Positions 48,010 to 60,357 of a stretch of DNA of 64,000 nucleotides are shown in pieces. Source of the stretch: Symsagittifera roscoffensis (lineage: Eukaryota; Xenacoelomorpha; Acoela; Convolutidae); the NCBI RefSeq assembly GCF_963678635.1, contig NC_087065.1:70232630-70296629 (forward strand). The letters run 5' to 3'. Made by a program: the position numbers and the translations under genes. Position 1 is the first letter of the stretch; each line of letters begins with the position of its first letter. The notes under the pieces were generated by a model. That model saw only the letters and a program-made list of their open reading frames with translations, was not told where the DNA came from and did no database searches.

Positions 48010-48930
48010 ATGATTCAATACGACGAACACACTGGCAATGCTTATATCCTCCCTTTTGTTATTCACCCACAAAGTGATCCCACTAGAGGACAGGTGCAAT
48101 TTTGCCATAATTTAACCGCAAATATATTCAAAAAACTTGAGCATTATCTAAAGACAAAAACTTTAACAGGCATTAATAAATTACGTCATTTTTACTATTG
48201 AAAACTTACCATTACAAACAAATGAAACACCACACCGAATTCAAACAGTTGAAACAGACCAAACCTCAAAGGTTTTCAAAGAATATCTTAAGAAAATTCA
48301 ACACCAAAGTTCACAAAGAACAAACTCAATTTTCACAAATGATGTTTTCTCTATCCATTATAGTTACATTTCCATATTAGAAACAAACAAAGTGCTGAGT
48401 GTATTACCACCTCAAGCATCTCGGCATACAATAGTAAGGCAAAAAATCAACCTTTTCTCGCAATTTTATACTCAATTCAAATAGTAAAGGTTGATCTACA
48501 CATGGTTCAAATTAGACTATTTTGTACACAATATAGATCAAAACTCAGAAGCAAGAAGAAGTTTCCGACCATAAACTCTAAACGATGAAACCATGTTAGC
48601 AGATCAAACAGATTATGTTTGGGACCCGAAATGGTCTCATATATTCTTTGTTAATAACTCTTTGGACATTTCAAAAACAATGTTCAATAAAATCTTCACA
48701 AAAAAGTGGTCAAGATTCAGGTACCGAATTAGCAGAAAAAATCACTCAAATAAGAAACATTTATGAAAAGAACCCAAAGTTTAAAGGCAAACCATTATTC
48801 AAGAAATGGTACAATTATTGTCACAGATATGGAGATAGCAGTGCTAATTGTAGACAAAAATTACAAGACAAATTAAATAGACCACAAAAGCGCAGAGAAC
48901 CAAATAAAAATTTCTATCAAAACATGAAAT
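48010..48930 (+). pseudogene. gag: Gag remnant, copy 3
   Basis: Starts with a frame that matches the Gag N-terminus (LPFVI..PTRGQVQFCHNL). After frameshifts YVWDPKWSH remains near 48618. It then jumps, by an internal deletion of the capsid part, to the zinc-knuckle region. There the knuckle reads YNYCHRYGDSSANC, with the first Cys and the His replaced. Confidence 0.55.
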
Positions 48931-49200
48931 AGGATATAACAGTCGCCTGCTTAAGTTACTTATGAGGCTAAGAAAAATAGGCCCTCTAACCATTGGCTCA
49001 AGGGTTAGAGACACCATCTCTTGTGTTTTTATACCTCATTCAGTCGGAGCCGATTCGGTCACTTGCAACAAGAGGCTACAAACCGTGTTACAGCTTAGAG
49101 GCTACTATCAAAATACCCCCACTCTAGAAATAAGAACGCCACTATGGTCATGTCTCTAAATACCTAAAACGCTTAAACGCCATTAAAAACAGGGTTGGAA
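48931..49200. other. Unassigned stretch between two elements
   Basis: No gene. CTCTAACC and GGTTAGAG (48984-49010) form a perfect 8-bp stem whose right arm resembles a tRNA A box, but no matching B box or fold is seen. Confidence 0.3.
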
Positions 49201-49762
49201 GCTTAATTATACCGTTAGTTTTTTTTGGACGGTAGACCTTTGGTCCATTTCAGACGGATCAACCTACAACTTGCCTTATCTCAACATAATCACATAAAAT
49301 GCACTCAACAAATTCAAATTAAGTACTCGCATAGTGACGCGATTCTAGACTTAGGTAAACAATAGTAATAAAGCAACTCTAGAAGAAGTTTGAAGTAAAT
49401 ATGTTTAGCTCAAGAAACTTTATTCCCTGGAACATTGGGCAGCTTCGGCTGTCCAACTTCTCAGTCTAGTTTCACTCTCGTCCAATCAATTGCACTTCTT
49501 TTCTTGAACTCTCGATCCTCTCTATCAGGAACAAGACAACTCTACTCGTACTGAAAATTGTGATGAAATTACGAGTAGCAATTTTGGTCTAGTGATTTCT
49601 GTCGACTTTCCCACAAACATATCTCGAATATTCTGACCTTGTTTTTTTTGTAATATCAGTTGTCGCGAGAAACTTGAGCATGACAGGGATAATTCGAATT
49701 TTTGAAAAAATACTTTTTATCCCAAAACAAGGCTAAATTTCCAGATATAACCGACTGGCACA
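49200..49762 (-). repeat. Probable 3' LTR of the second-family element
   Basis: A TGTGCC start at 49762 follows a short purine run (AATCCGGGGAGTA) on the minus strand. Inside are a polyadenylation signal AATAAA (49424-49419) and, just upstream, a hairpin GGACAGC-CGAA-GCTGCCC (49456-49439). The 3' boundary is not visible because the other LTR is outside the window. Confidence 0.4.
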
Positions 49763-52700
49763 TACTCCCCGGATTAAAGATCGATATCATCATCGCGCAT
49801 CGTCGTCACGTCAGTGAGCCTCCAGAATGTTGAGTGCGTCTCAAGATATAGTGCAAGTTGTCATTTACAAAAGCTTGCAGCAGCTTCAACTTAATCTACA
49901 TCCCCAAAATTCACATCCATGCAAAATTGTCACTCTATAGCTAAACGGCAATCAAAATCTGCATACACCTGCACCCTGAATTTCAGCTTTATCAGCCATT
50001 TCTTCAAAGTTTCTTTTGTCCAACCCAGGAAGATAAAAATTGTCTGCAATATTTTGATATATATAAATAGATATAGTACATTAAAAACAATGTTTTTGTA
50101 TGTTAAAAATTCTTTTCCGTGCCCTCAGATTTCATCTGAGTTCACACTCAAGCCCCACTCCCCTCCATAATCAAGACTCAAGAACCAATCCCTGAGCATC
50201 CTGCTCAACTCCTGCCCACGTCTTCCAAGTACTGGGTCCAGATGCTTTCGACACATTGATTTGCCTCATTAATTCTTCCTCATCATCAGAACTGGCCACG
50301 ATCTCCTCCCATGCCTTCAGTTGTTCATAGGCCTGCATCCATTCTCTTTGCTATTGCATTCTTCTCGATTGGTTTGGTAGACACTTCACTTTGGACTCTC
50401 TGTTCAAGTTTCAAGCAAAAGGAGTTATGCAAATTCAAGCTTATATTCTTCGCCAGGTCCTCTTCCAGTATCGATTCCCTTGCTTTGGTTTTATCTGTTA
50501 TGCCATTACAATGAGTGAGTAAATATCTCTTGAAGCCTTCCGGCCCTATTTGAGCCAGGAATTGGCGATATTCTTTCTGGTGTTTCTTCATGTGGTTTTT
50601 GGTCAAGTTGTGCAGCCAAGAGTTCAGCGTCGCTCGAAACTATGAGAAGAACCTTATGCGACCCCACACGTGTCTCACTTCCATGGGTACAGGGAATACT
50701 TTGCAAGCAGTCTCAAACAACTCGAGCCTCCTGCTGTAGTCAATAGCATATATCGTCTCCACTGTTGGTACCTTTGACTCCCGATAATCTTCTCAACACG
50801 TCGCAACGCCAACATCAGGCCTACAACGAAGAGAGTAACCTTTTGTTGATGGTCAGGTTATCCTATCGATAGGATTTCATCGATATCCCATATCGAGAAG
50901 AGGTTTTGCTGCTCTGGAAACCACACAGTCTGTGCCAGACAGTGATATGGGTACTATCCGTGCGTCAGATTGATGCTTCGGAGGTTACACTCTCGAGAAA
51001 CCTCGAGCAAAGGTTCAACTCCCTCATTTTTGCGTGTGTCACATCATTCTCGACTACCGCTTGCGTTTTGTTTGTCGCCTTCCCGATCGCGTTTTGCCTT
51101 TCGAAATCACTAGTGTTCTCTCCAGAATTCACTCAAGTCCTCCACTCGGTTCCCTGGCACCGCTCCCACCATCTTTCATAACAACCGATGCGAATGATGT
51201 GACATTCGCGCCCAGCGTACGCACTTGGGCACCGAGAAAGCTTTCTTGATTACCACCCTCTGGCTGGACGCTTTCAACCATCGCCATGCGCGGCGGGTAA
51301 TGACTTCCGCACAAGTTCGTCATGATTGATCCCATCAGAGACTTCGCATTCATCGGCAGACTGTAGGCCTCACCTACGGGAAACCCCATCTCTGCCTCCA
51401 GACCGACTTTCCATCCCCTGATATGCTTCTGGACCAACTGCAACACTCCAAGCCAGGTTCCACACTAAACGCTGTCACCAGATGGTGTTCTGACTCTTGC
51501 ATTTTCAGCGACTCAAGATTACACATTCTCGAAAAAAATGCCATTGTCGTCGCTAAATTCACCGTGGTGCTCGCGTAACAATCGGCCATTACTTGCACCT
51601 CAATTTTCTCCTTTTCTGTAATGTCACCTAAACAAGTGACTAGATCCTTCCTCTGAAATGACTGTATCCTTACGCAGGATCGCCCATCATCAAAGTGCTC
51701 TCCACATCCCGCTGCCAATTCAAGACATGATCCTGGCTCCATTTTCTTTGATGTTTCGTTTGACTTGTTCGTGATTTCTTTAGACTTTTCTCGATGAGGC
51801 AGGATCAACTTGTGTATCACGTTCAAGTTTCACAAATCCTCGTCCTTCCCTGGTGATAGCCTCACTCGCTCCGTGACCTCTTCATTCAAGGTCGCTTGCG
51901 GGTGTGGACGCCAGGATGCTCTCAGCAGTTTCCAAACTATCCCCAAATTTGTGGACAGTATGTCGTTTTCACCTCCTAGCCTCAATTCCACTTTCTTCTC
52001 AGAAAATGGCGCAAAGATGACCTCAGGTACCTTCCCCAGAAGCAAACCCAAGCTCGGCTTTCCTCTGTCAGTCGCTTTAATTTCGATTATTCTCTTCGTC
52101 CAAAACTTCAGCGATTCCGTGACCTCAAAATTCATGTAGGCAGCTCCCGCCTCCGAGTCCAAGGAAGGGTTGTCCGATATTCCCATCACGCCAGACACAT
52201 ATTGATACTCGTATGATACTCGCAATCATCCGCTAAAGCCACGTTACGATGTAAGTCACTCTCTTCTCCAATGCTTTACTTCCCGTCGCGCTCTGATAGC
52301 AGGCTTGGCTGGTAGCATCGTGTATCACTGACATTATTCATCTCAAGAAACAGGTGACATCTTTTGTCTTTGCCAGACTTAATCCCGAGTTTTCTCGAGC
52401 AAGATGCTGCATCAGCTTTCGATACACATGTAGGCCTTTGTCGGCCAACTTTAGTTTATCGTGAAGTCAGCTTTTCTAACGCCACTCCTGTCAGGCTCCA
52501 TGTGAACAACAATTGCCCCGCCGTCCTGACGAAAGGATTCGCCATTATAGGTTCTGCCGACGAGGGCGCCCTCATTTCATTCTCGAAGTACTCTAGCAAC
52601 AATTTCTCCCAAGCTCGTCCCAACTGGCTTCTCAACTCTAATTTGTTCAACTCGACTCTATGTTGGGTGGCCCAATTTTGGCGCTTTCTGGACGCTCCGC

Positions 52701-55700
52701 GATACAATTTCTTCAGGCAGCCTTCCAAATCTTTCGTCGTATCCAAGGCTATCCATCAGGAGCGGCCGTATTTCTCGTTAACCCTTTCTCGAGGGGGTCA
52801 CTTGTCACTTGTTTTCCAATGCTCGAATCCAAGACTCGAGATCCATTCCTTGCCAATTTCCATTTCCCACATTTTTCCACTGGTAGAGCCTTTACTTGCA
52901 TTCACCTTTCGAGGTTTGAAGTGTTCTTCCGTTCCTGGGATGGTCGCGGTTTCCATCTCGGTCAGAACGTCAGCCAACTTCCGTGCCATCGAGTTGCTCT
53001 TGAGTATTGTTGTCTTCTATCTGGCTAGGACCATCGGTGCCGTCTCTTTCAAGTTCTTCTCCGATATCACTTCTTCGCTAGGGGTAGCTCCTATCTCCGT
53101 TTCTTCTTCGTCTTCGCTGAGGGTTTCATCCATCTCCTCCCCTTCTCCTACTTCAGTTTCGTCTCTCTCCAGTGCATCCACAAATCTGCCTCCCACCGGA
53201 AGGCTCCTCTAGTCTCCAGGGGTATCGACTGACAAAGGTGAGGGCGGCGCTGGATCCATGACTTTGTACTCCGTTAGGGATACTTAAAAGGCTTCCGCCA
53301 CGTCCAATTTTCGCCCATCATGCCGCAACTCCACCTCCTCAAGTCCATAAGGCGCCAGGTGTCTTTTCGTGCTGAGCAACATTTCGTCCTTTCGGGCCAC
53401 GTGACCCTCTTCCATGATCATACTTCCGCTGTCGTATATGGGCTCCTTGTTCTCGAATCCAGCCATCTCAAGAATTTTTTTCACTTCCCGGACCTCATAC
53501 TTGGGAGGCATTGAACCCCGCATCTTGTTGGCTTGAGTGGTCCATGAATTTATTTTAATTTCGCTCGTTTGGAAATACACTGCTGCCGAGTATCCAATGA
53601 ATGAACAGGGGATCACATCCATCTGTGAACACTTTCTAGTGTCGTTCCACGGCCTCTCTAGCCTGTATCGATGGGACCATCATCGTGTTATTTCTTCCCA
53701 AAGTCATTCGCCTGATCGTTGGAAACTCTGGGATGGTGGCTGGCAACACTTCCCGCTCTAGAATCGCCTCAATCTCGCTCTTCACAAAATCAAAACTCTT
53801 CTTCCGTGCTGGAATTCTCAAAATCTCTCTAGTATTCTTCGCCACAGGATTCATGTTCCAGAATTTTGAGTAGGCCTCGATAGAATTCTCTCATCCCCCC
53901 CCCCCCATTCTACATTGCAGCTGACCTCTGAAATGGAGCACTATCAACTCTGGGTCTTTCACCTTTCCGAATAGCACCGTCTCACTCATCTGTGCTCCCA
54001 AGTCTTCTTGCCTACACCAATTCAACGCTGTCCCGTCCAGGATGCTGATTAGACTCACGTAGTACACTACTGAATGTCGGTCTCCGGTCACAAGTGGGTC
54101 TGGGAAGTCTTACGTTTCAGCGGGTCCATAGATGCAGTTCACTACCTCCCTCAGCCTCTGATCATTCCTAGAGGATCAGCCCGCATTGCCAAGCACAGTT
54201 CGGTCAGAAGGGGCATGCCTCCGTTCATCACTCTCATTTCTTCTTTAGTCTTCGAGTTCTTTTCCTCTCCTGTCAGGTGCCGATTCTGCATCAAGATTTA
54301 TTCTACCAGAATGGTCTTTAATCCTGCGGCGCACTTGTAAGAACTTGGGTCTCAAGACTCGGGTGGGCTTTCCTTATCGACAGGGGGTCCACGCATTTCA
54401 TCAATCGACTGAATACTGCCAGATTCCCATGCGTCAGAAGTACCAACGACAAGTACCCATCAATTCTGAAGGTTTCCACACCCCTACTGATCATGTAGGC
54501 AGGACCCATGTTGAACAAGTATCTGGGATACACCAGATACAAAGCTAACAACAGGTTGATTGACATACTCAAGAGATTCTGTACAAACGCTTCGAAGATA
54601 GTGTTTCCCGCGTAAAATATCCTGTCCATATAATTTTTATCCCAGCATGGGCTCAAGAATCTCAAGATTCTTTGTGATTTCCTCGTTTTCAAGCCACCCT
54701 CCGCATGTTCCCTCCAGAAGCCAGCGTTTGTGGTCTCGTTTGCTGATGTGACGAATGAGCCCACAGTCAGTTCCCACTTCTCAGAGTGCTCAAGTTGATT
54801 TTGCAGCAACTCCCATTAATCAAGGGAGGTGCGGTCTCCTTCGTGTCGTCAGTCACATTCTCCAGCCTTGGCGTCACGAACAGCCATTTCCCTTTTTCTG
54901 GAAATAAACGATACACCATCGACTTCAGCTGCTTCTCCATCCCCGCCACATTCTTCCGATCAATGATGGGTCTTCTCGTTTTGCTAGTGGAACCCGTTAT
55001 CGTGATCTCCATATTTTGGAACCATAAACTAGCGGTCAGGTGGCTAATCACGGGATGATCATCCCCTTTTTCAGGGTTAAACTTCAGCTGTCTGGTCAGG
55101 TTCGATATCTCGAGACAAAGCACCTCATCCAACACGATCAATACGCTTGCAAGTACGTAGAAACCCCTCAAGGCGTGAGACACATCTGCCCAGGCCGCCG
55201 CAACTTTCGACTTCAGAAGACTCAAGTTCACCGGCTCAAGTTCTCTATTAGGAGTTGCCATCAACATCCGCAGCCCACTGCCCTCCGCTATCAACACTAA
55301 CATCGCATATACGAACTGGAGAACTGGTGGCATGCTTGAATAGCCTGGTGATTATGTGAATACCACCTTGGTTTTCGATCCCAATCGAGAGGCCACCAAA
55401 ATCTGCACTTCGTTCACTGGGGCAAACAGTGTCTGAATTGCATCCCAGATCTTTTTCGGCGTCGGTTCTCCGTTTCTCAAGGGCTTAAGTAATCCTGCAG
55501 CGTGCAGATGGTCGTTCATTCCTCAAACATCAACAACTCGGGTTCACAAGGTCTCTCCGACTTCATTGCCATTACCAGAGTCAACATCTGGTTCAGTTCC
55601 GCCCCTGGCAGCAGGTACATCAATGTTTCTGTCCAAAACAACTTTGGAGACGTTCCATCGAAGTCAGATCCCATTACGATGATTACTCTCGCGGCTCCAG

Positions 55701-56485
55701 GATATGAGCGATCATAGAATAACAGTGCAATGGCCAGCTGTGAGGTTCCATAAGACTTCCCATGTCGTGGATCGTTTGAAAATTTTGAGCCTATGTAAGC
55801 AGTATCGGGGAGTCCCATACTCATCGGCTCAAGAAGTTTCTCTACGGTTCTAAACTGTGCAGGATTCGCCACCTGGATTCTGACAACGCTCGTGCGCTGC
55901 TTTGGTGGTTCCACAATGAAGCCTGAGCTTCCTAAATCCTTGAGAGGCCGCTAGTTGACTAGACCAAATATCGATCTCCTCGGAATTCAAGTCAGGTCCG
56001 CCGCCTCCAAAGTCTTGTCTCGAGCAAAAGGCGCTTCATGCGCCTTTAGCCAATCCACGCAATAGTGGTTACTCAGATCCTCGTGTGACAGACTCTTGAA
56101 TCCCAAGACTTCAATCAGCTCCCGCCTGCAGGCCAGATCTTTGAGATCCAGATTTCTAGCTCGCTCCAAATATCTGGCTTTGTTTGATTCTCCGGGGCCT
56201 TTTGCTGATGCCATGACGGTCTTGTCTTTCTCCGCTATCACTACTGATGACACCACCGAGCTTTGTGGCGTGGAAGACTCCATCTCATTCTTCTCCATGC
56301 GTGTCGAACCCAGCTGCTTGCTCCTGCTGCTCACTGAACTTTCTCAAGAATCGTTTTTCTCCCCCAGTTGGTCAGTCAAAGGCCTGACCAAGAAGAAGGA
56401 GGGCCTCGGGGTGGACCAAAAGTGAATTGGACATTTTCCAGTAGGTCTGACTCTAGATCGTTGATTTGTCTTTGAAAGACAACAT

Positions 56486-57118
56486 TCAACCACTCATAGG
56501 CTTATGGAAGTGGATGCCATTTGGGGATGAGTCATGCGGCGAGGAATCCTCCATCATCCGTGCGACATCAAGCAGCCTCACGGGTAAGAGGTTCTTCTTC
56601 TGTATTTCTCTATTTATGTCGTTGATGTAGCGCCCCCTCTCATTCATGATCATTGCAATCTGGTCTGCAATCAGGTTATAGGGAACCATGCAGATCGTGA
56701 TCACCGAATGGTCCAAGTAGATTCTTAGCTCCTCAAGAATGCAGTTCACTTTCTCCGGTAGCCTCATCATCTTCCTGGATTCGCCTCTAGAGACATCGTT
56801 GGTCCCCATGATCAAAGTGACCGTGTGTATCTTCCTCACTTCCAGCATCTCCAGTGACGCCAACATCTGAGTCATTGCTGCACCCGAGAAACTGAAGGCT
56901 CCCACTCACCAATGCGCCTGGGTCCTAGTCAGAACCCTGATCGGACTGTCCCCAATTATTATGTAGACCGTGCCGTCTGCTATTCTAGGTTGTTTAAAAT
57001 TTTCCACCCAAGATGCATCATTGAAGGCGTCCCTCCTCTCGCGTTGTACTGCCGTCCAATGCTCCGTGTGAGGTCGGTGATTTGCGCCGTCGGTGTTCTT
57101 TTTGTAGTTTGAGAACAT
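56486..57118 (-). pseudogene. SGNH/GDSL-type hydrolase domain within ORF2
   Basis: Blocks in the right order: IIIGDSPIRVLT (nucleophile Ser, block I) near 56960, FSFSGAAMTQM (block II), VTLIMGTNDVSRGE (block III, GTND) near 56815 and PNGIHFHKP (block V) near 56505. Block V normally has Asp three before His; here it is Asn. One in-frame TGA at 56906-56908 separates block I from the rest. SGNH hydrolases cleave esters or other acyl groups. A domain of this kind within an LTR element may act on lipids or host glycans, but here it is dead. Confidence 0.65.
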
Positions 57119-57950
57119 GACGCTCCTTACTGGCTGTACTCAGCTGACTGGTTCAGTCTCGCGTGCAGGACTCTCGGGAGTCCTTGATAGCAGCCTCCAC
57201 TGCAATTCCTTGAGCCTGACTGCCACCCGTCGAGCTGGGTGTCAGACCCAGTAGTGCGACATCTACCCTTAGCGGCCTGATCCAGTCAGAATCAAGATCT
57301 CTCAAGGTAGGGACGGGTTGTGGTGACGTCCACGAGTCCAGGTCCTCGTTCTTTTGCTCCTGGGCTATACGGTCTATACGGTCCAGGTTGAAGCGTCCAC
57401 TCGATCTGGAAGCTTCATCCACTTCTATCTTGTACATTGGTCTCGATCTCGTCATCAAGGGATCTATCGACGTCCTCATCTTCCGCTCCTTCCCACTTGT
57501 TAACTCTTGTTGTTTTCTCTACAATCGCTTCTGTTTTGATTTTATTCGGTCACAGTTCGCTGTGCTCTCGTGCAATTTTTGGGCTTGATCCGCTCCGCCC
57601 TCAATAAGTCCCTCTCAAGAATCACCTCCTTTTCGAGCACTGCTTGATCCCTGTCGAGATTGGCTTGGTCCCTTTCCCTTTGAGCCCTTTTCAGTTCCCT
57701 CTTCAAGTTACTGAGGTCTGGATATGCCTCCTGCGTTTGTTGAGACCGTATCATGTACAGGGCCTTGCTGCTGGACTGTGTTCCAATCCTCGTTGTCAGC
57801 CTGGTCGGGAGGGGAAATTCCACTGCGCCGTGTTCCATCGTATTGCTCAAGCCGGGACTCCTTGCCAGATCAAATACCCTCAAGCCTCCATCTAGATTCC
57901 AAGACAGCCACCTAGTCTGTTCTTGATTAGAGATCCCGTCCGAGGTGTAG

Positions 57951-58122
57951 CCCACCATCAGCACTGCCTCGGTCGTCGATTATCTGTGTTCCCCTTGGGA
58001 CTCCAGCTGCAGGATGGCGTTAAGCATCACTGCCGGCCCACCATCAGCACTACCTCGGTCGCCGATTCTCTGCATTCCCCTTGGGACTCCAGCTGCAGGA
58101 TGGCATTAAGCATCACTGCCAG
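57951..58122. repeat. 86-bp tandem duplication in ORF2 start
   Basis: The segment starting CCCACCATCAGCAC at 57951 is repeated at 58037 with a few substitutions. 86 is not a multiple of three, so the duplication shifts the frame. Confidence 0.8.
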
Positions 58123-58254
58123 CCTCTCGTCGACTTGCGTGCGATCAGGATCCATCAAGCGCCTATACAGTTCATCGAGCGTGGGTTTCTTCAATGCTGC
58201 TGGCATAGATTTCCAAAAACGGTCTGCCGTCGCTTTTTGCTTTCTAATGCTCAA

Positions 58255-58987
58255 GAAATCTTCTCACTTGTCAAACACTCAAAAAATACCTTTACCAGAT
58301 AAACACCCAAGAAATGCCTTTCGCCGGTAATGATTGAGAATACTGGGTGATGCTCTTACTTCCGTAACTCGTATGCTTCAGTTTGGTTATCGTTGTTAGT
58401 GATTCAAAATCAATCTGAAAACAAAGCTGAAGTTCAGACCAAGAATGTTTTGCTCATGACCAATCTAAACCTCCCACTTTGCACCTCTAAAACGTTATTC
58501 GAACAATCTCTGATAAAATGAGTCCTTTGGGTATTAAAATCATGCAGGTCCATTCATGTTTTAGGACATAACAATTTTGATAAAAATTTTGTTTCGATTG
58601 TCAGGCCAGTTATAATAAAACCTATTTTCCTGTCGCGTAACCCCCTTTTACCTAGCTCAAGACCCTCGTGCTCATTCAAGATCCAGCCCCCAACTCGAGA
58701 CCCTTGTGTCCACCGCAGAACCAGGCAAAATTCAAGTAGCACTTCTTGTGTAGAAGTACCATTATTTCTGTTACTGCAAAAACCACGTTCAGGATGGACT
58801 CAAGTTGCCGGGTGATATGTCTAAAGGTCGGTCTGTCGCTGTCCAGCCAAACAACGAGTTCCTCCTTCTCGCGTGTTTCCCTGCTGATATGTCGACTTGT
58901 AGGATGCTTTGTGTTTCGTTCTCGTCAGCCTGCAGACCATGTATCCACCCTAGAAACTAAGTTTGTGTTGTCCCTTTTTTTTAAATC
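58255..58987. other. Spacer between pol and ORF2 of the second-family element
   Basis: No recognisable protein in about 730 bases. AT-rich at the left end (58330-58640), with TTTTAGGACATAACAATTTTG-like stretches. It could hold control signals for ORF2 expression. Confidence 0.4.
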
Positions 58988-60357
58988 TCACTCTGTTCTA
59001 GATCCAGCAACGAGTAGATTTTTTTCTGGCACAGTATGCTCCTCCTGCAACGAGTGCTCACTGTCGTGGACGATCTGCCACTCTTCATCTGCCACCAGGT
59101 CGGCAATTCTTACCATATCTGCTCTTATCTCGTCCGACTGTATTTTGTCAATTAAGAAGTCATCGCCATACGTGTTGTACCTCTGGTTTGTCTTTTTTCG
59201 CCCGCCCCTTCTTGTTTCCGTAGTCATGGGCATATCTGGTTCTGTCCATTTTGGCACCTGGGTCTGCTCTGGTTCGTTCCAGTCCTCTTCTGCAAAAGAG
59301 CCTTTGTCCGAGCCTACCTCTATCTTTTCATTGTAGTCCATAATCATGTTCTCGTTGCCAACATTTTTCTCCCTGGTGCCTTTCTCATTCACCTTACGTG
59401 CCGGTTTCACCACTAGATACTCATGTCCTTCTATATTTTGTGGCACGCGCCAATCTTCCGGTAATGGGAAATGAGGCTTCATATTCTCATAGTTCGCGGC
59501 GCGCCCTGTGCTCAAGCGGTAGAATCTACCCTGCTGGTGCACCTCTGTTACCATGAACGGTCCTCTCCATTTCTCCAATAACTTCTTTGTTCCTTTTGGA
59601 GGTATGACATTCTGGAACGCCCATACATATGATCCCACAGCTTATGAATTCGCTTGAAGCGTTTTCTCATCGTACTTCCTCCATTGTCTCATCTGGGCTT
59701 GGGCTGTATTCCTTCTGCATTGTTCGTTCAACTCCTGTTGTCTCTTGATTGCTTCCTTCACATATGCTTGAGGCAATGTTTTCTGCCCTTGGTATTCTGG
59801 CTAGAAGAAAATCAGAGGCATTGCTGTCTCCTTCCAATCAGACAACGGGAAATCATACCGTGATATCTAGTGCGTGATCAAGTGGTCGCAAGTTTCTTCT
59901 GCCGAGGCCGTCTGACACGGTACTGCTTCGGCCAGTTTCGGAAAGTGATCTATGAATACTAGTATCTGGTTATATCCTGAATCTGTCATGCAGATCTTTT
60001 GGTGATCTATCTGCACATCCTCATTGAACTCTCAGCTTTCAATTGATTTAAGAGGGAACTTCGTCTTCCTTCGGTTTTTTATACTTGTATGCACGACAAG
60101 CATGCGCTGACCCATCTCTTGCAAGCTTTCCTCATTCCAGGCCAATCAAATCGACGTAGTGTTCTTTGTTGCACCTTGTCTATTCCTTGATGTCCCATCT
60201 GATCATTTGATCTGAATAGCACTTCTGTTTGATAGAGCTGCGGTAAAATTACGAGATTATGTTCGTGCAGTATTTTCTCCTCGTCACTTCTGCAGGCCAC
60301 CACAACGTCCGCTGTGTGGTAGAGTAAGTCCGTACGTTCATTGTAGAACTTGCTCAA
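58988..60357 (-). pseudogene. pol: Integrase of the second-family element
   Basis: The zinc-binding domain is intact over 60357-60079 (H..GHQGIDKVQQ, RWVSACLSC). The core follows with the first catalytic Asp (VQIDHQK near 60020) and ILVFIDHFPKLAEAVP. A stop (THTAG) follows, then an internal deletion removes the second Asp and the Glu. The frame resumes with IKRQQELNEQCRRNTAQAQMRQ and then YVWAFQNVIPPKGTKKLLEKWRGPFMVTE (58988-59638 frame), a GPF-type module followed by an acidic tail. The enzyme cannot be active. Confidence 0.7.

Larger units (their letters stand above)
44637..48930 (+). mobile_element. Giant LTR element family, copy 3 (highly diverged remnant)
   Basis: Plus-strand remnant with LTR, leader, ORF A and gag traces in the family order. 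It ends after the zinc-knuckle region at 48930, so all of pro-pol and the 3' genes are gone. Divergence from copies 1 and 2 is much greater than between those two, which makes it useful for judging which elements are conserved. Confidence 0.75.
50171..58254 (-). pseudogene. ORF2 block of the second-family element
   Basis: A chain of minus-strand coding fragments in changing frames, from MSIRKQKATADRFWKS at 58254 to a final stop at 50171-50173. In order: a starting segment with an 86-bp tandem duplication; a coiled-coil-like K/R/E-rich stretch (57660-57540); a linker; the SGNH domain (57118-56486); several long unrecognised fragments (56334-55987, 55914-55516, 55333-54767, 54809-54318, 54091-53891, 53854-53636, 53622-53284); an acidic E/D-rich tract (about 53190-53040); and more fragments (52746-52456, 52225-51830, 51826-51374, 50606-50325). 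The last frame ends DAQGLVLES. The intact protein or proteins must have exceeded 2,000 residues. The role of most of it is unknown. Confidence 0.6.

Noticed and set aside
48980-49010. tRNA or tRNA-derived SINE (GGCTCAAGGGTTAGAG resembles an A box)
   Set aside because: The match is part of a simple CTCTAACC/GGTTAGAG stem. No B box, anticodon arm or poly-A tail is seen.
52364-53212. 282-aa plus-strand ORF as a gene
   Set aside because: It is the shadow of minus-strand coding fragments, including an acidic tract whose reverse complement gives serine-rich nonsense.
58746-59336. 196-aa plus-strand ORF as a gene
   Set aside because: Lies opposite the integrase C-terminal frame (59638-58988), which has recognisable motifs.
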